The position numbers were made by a program, and so were the translations under genes. Positions 50,728 to 51,489 of a stretch of DNA of 51,489 nucleotides are shown piece by piece. The stretch is from Phycisphaerae bacterium. Its GTDB lineage: Bacteria > Planctomycetota > Phycisphaerae > UBA1845 > JAFGLZ01. Each line of letters opens with the position of its first letter. The first letter of the stretch is position 1. The stretch spans positions 1 through 51,489 of the forward strand of contig JAFGLZ010000082.1 of the NCBI GenBank assembly GCA_016927755.1, in the 5' to 3' direction. The notes below the pieces were generated by a model. The model made no database searches. It had not been told where the DNA came from and was given only the letters and a program-made list of their open reading frames with translations.

Positions 50728-51090
50728 CTACCTGGCTGCCTGGAGCTGTGAGCGCGTCCGTGGGTGCGTGGGCGCGTCGGACGCATGGGTCTCCGGGAAC
50801 TGGGCGGCGACGAGGTCCAGGATGTCCGAGGCCTGCTCGACCCTAATCACATCGAGGGGTTTGGACCATTCGTGACTATTCACTCGGATGTTGATCCGGC
50901 ACCCGGACGGGGGGGCGTCCTTTCGGTAGGTCAGCATCGCCAGGCCGAGGGGGGAGACGTTGACGAGCATTCCGGGCTTCCACCGCCCGCCGTCGACCCC
51001 TCTCCAACTGACCCGCTCGAAGACGGGCGATCGCTCGCAGGCGCGCCGCGTAGAGCCATCCTGGTCTTGGTTTCTCTGATATGGGTTCAT
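50728..51090 (-). CDS. PilZ-domain c-di-GMP effector candidate
   Basis: A 120-aa protein with both PilZ ligand motifs: RxxxR (R16-ACE-R20) and (D/N)xSxxG (N44-V-S-P-L-G49), followed by a beta-rich core. It is therefore predicted to bind cyclic di-GMP. The short C-terminal tail (THPRTRSQLQAAR) is basic. GGGAGGT lies 5 nt before the ATG at 51090. It is convergent with the cupin gene and isolated from pilT in the window, but such proteins often regulate surface behaviour. Confidence 0.75.
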   Translation of the reverse strand: MNPYQRNQDQDGSTRRACERSPVFERVSWRGVDGGRWKPGMLVNVSPLGLAMLTYRKDAPPSGCRINIRVNSHEWSKPLDVIRVEQASDILDLVAAQFPETHASDAPTHPRTRSQLQAAR

Positions 51091-51402
51091 TGCAGACCTC
51101 CCGGCTTGCTGGACTTTTTGAAGCCACACCGTACGTCAATCCTGTTGTCGGATCGAAAGGGGCGGGCTGTTAGCGGGTGGATCATGAATGCGCGAGGAAT
51201 CCTCATGGTCCGAGAAGATCGCGCAAGCCATGCCCGCCATCCGTGCAGCGCCTGCGGCGCGTGACGTTCGCAGGCCTGGGAGGGGGACGTGCCGAGGGGC
51301 TTCGTCCCATAACCGCACGGCGCCTCGAACGCCGCCCGGACGGCGGGGGCGTCCGTGGGTCGAGGATGCGATCCGGCGGACTTCGGCGTCGGGGGTTGGC
51401 CG

Positions 51403-51489
51403 ATGTCGCGGAATGCCCTGTGGAAAAGTCGAAACGTCGAAAAGTCGACACGTCGACATCGGAGAAGGGGTGGGCGATGTCCCGAAATG
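51403..51489. repeat. right-edge repeats: decamer family and 16-bp tandem
   Basis: GATGTCGCGGAATGCC (51404-51419) and GATGTCCCGAAATG (51476-51489) are inverse-oriented relatives of the GGACATTCCG family at 13.1 kb. Between them AAAGTCGAAACGTCGA and AAAGTCGACACGTCGA (51425-51456) form a 16-bp tandem duplication with one mismatch. The array may continue past the window. The remaining 51091-51402 shows no gene with support. Confidence 0.6.

Noticed and set aside
50876..51139. Minus-strand frame overlapping the PilZ gene in another phase
   Set aside because: The overlapping frame with RxxxR and NxSxxG motifs and a GGGAGGT site is the real gene.

Overview
The window looks like a chromosomal segment of a free-living, high-GC Planctomycetota bacterium, probably of the Phycisphaerae type. 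This is inference from gene content, not from a marker-gene search. Pointers are a secreted sulfatase, large secreted carbohydrate-active lipoproteins, a Cys plus hydrophobic plus Arg C-terminal sorting tail, a histone-H1-like tail fused to a DksA-type domain, an enlarged signal peptidase II, 'GGCAT-TTGCCCGTGG' intergenic repeats, and scattered menaquinone genes. I found no rRNA, tRNA, CRISPR array or intact transposase.

Layout. 1-245: a 38-bp direct repeat, then three hairpins with TTCA loops that resemble an IS200/IS605 (TnpB) right end. 326-3196 (minus): compact operon bcp, zinc-ribbon membrane protein, 74-aa protein, cardiolipin-synthase-like PLD protein. 3490-5685 (minus): surface glycosidase-like protein. 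5877-10590 (minus): two sigma54-dependent PAS/AAA+/Fis regulators. 10602-12744 (plus): a probable sigma54-controlled unit with operator repeats, a -24/-12 promoter, a small lipoprotein, a 39-codon coupled ORF and a YeeE/YedE sulfur-compound transporter. 13336-14865 (minus): trpE. 15026-20064 (plus): pilT, a secreted protein and a 910-aa membrane protein. 20362-23806 (plus): pcm, a LysM lipoprotein and recG. 23884-28561 (minus): a deoxyhypusine-synthase-like protein, a PfkB-kinase/HAD-phosphatase fusion and a translationally coupled sulfatase. 28814-32668 (plus): etfB, etfA and acyl-CoA dehydrogenase. 32906-39798 (plus): rnc, then a menaquinone run (ubiE/menG, unknown TPR membrane protein, ubiX, ubiA) and a PMT-type glycosyltransferase. 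39785-44360 (minus): a LOG/DprA-like protein, a TPR-like membrane protein and a DUF4091/GH123-like lipoprotein. 44409-48343 (plus): a pseudopilin and a MEDS/PAS hybrid histidine kinase. 48707-50598 (plus): DksA-like protein, lspA and a cupin. 50728-51090 (minus): a PilZ protein.

How it fits together. The most coherent regulated unit is at 9.2-12.7 kb. A Cys-containing PAS sigma54 activator is divergent from a -24/-12 promoter that drives a sulfur-transport gene, with TGTTCA/TGAACA half-sites between them. The etfBA plus acyl-CoA dehydrogenase genes and the menaquinone genes form a plausible fatty-acid electron route into the quinone pool. PilT, the pseudopilin and a PilZ protein with both c-di-GMP motifs suggest surface motility. 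Housekeeping promoters are easy to see: several genes carry TTGA(C/G)N, 17 bp, TATAC(T/G) upstream.

Starts were chosen from ribosome-binding sites, overlaps and promoter positions. Functions rest on motif recognition only, since no database search was possible.
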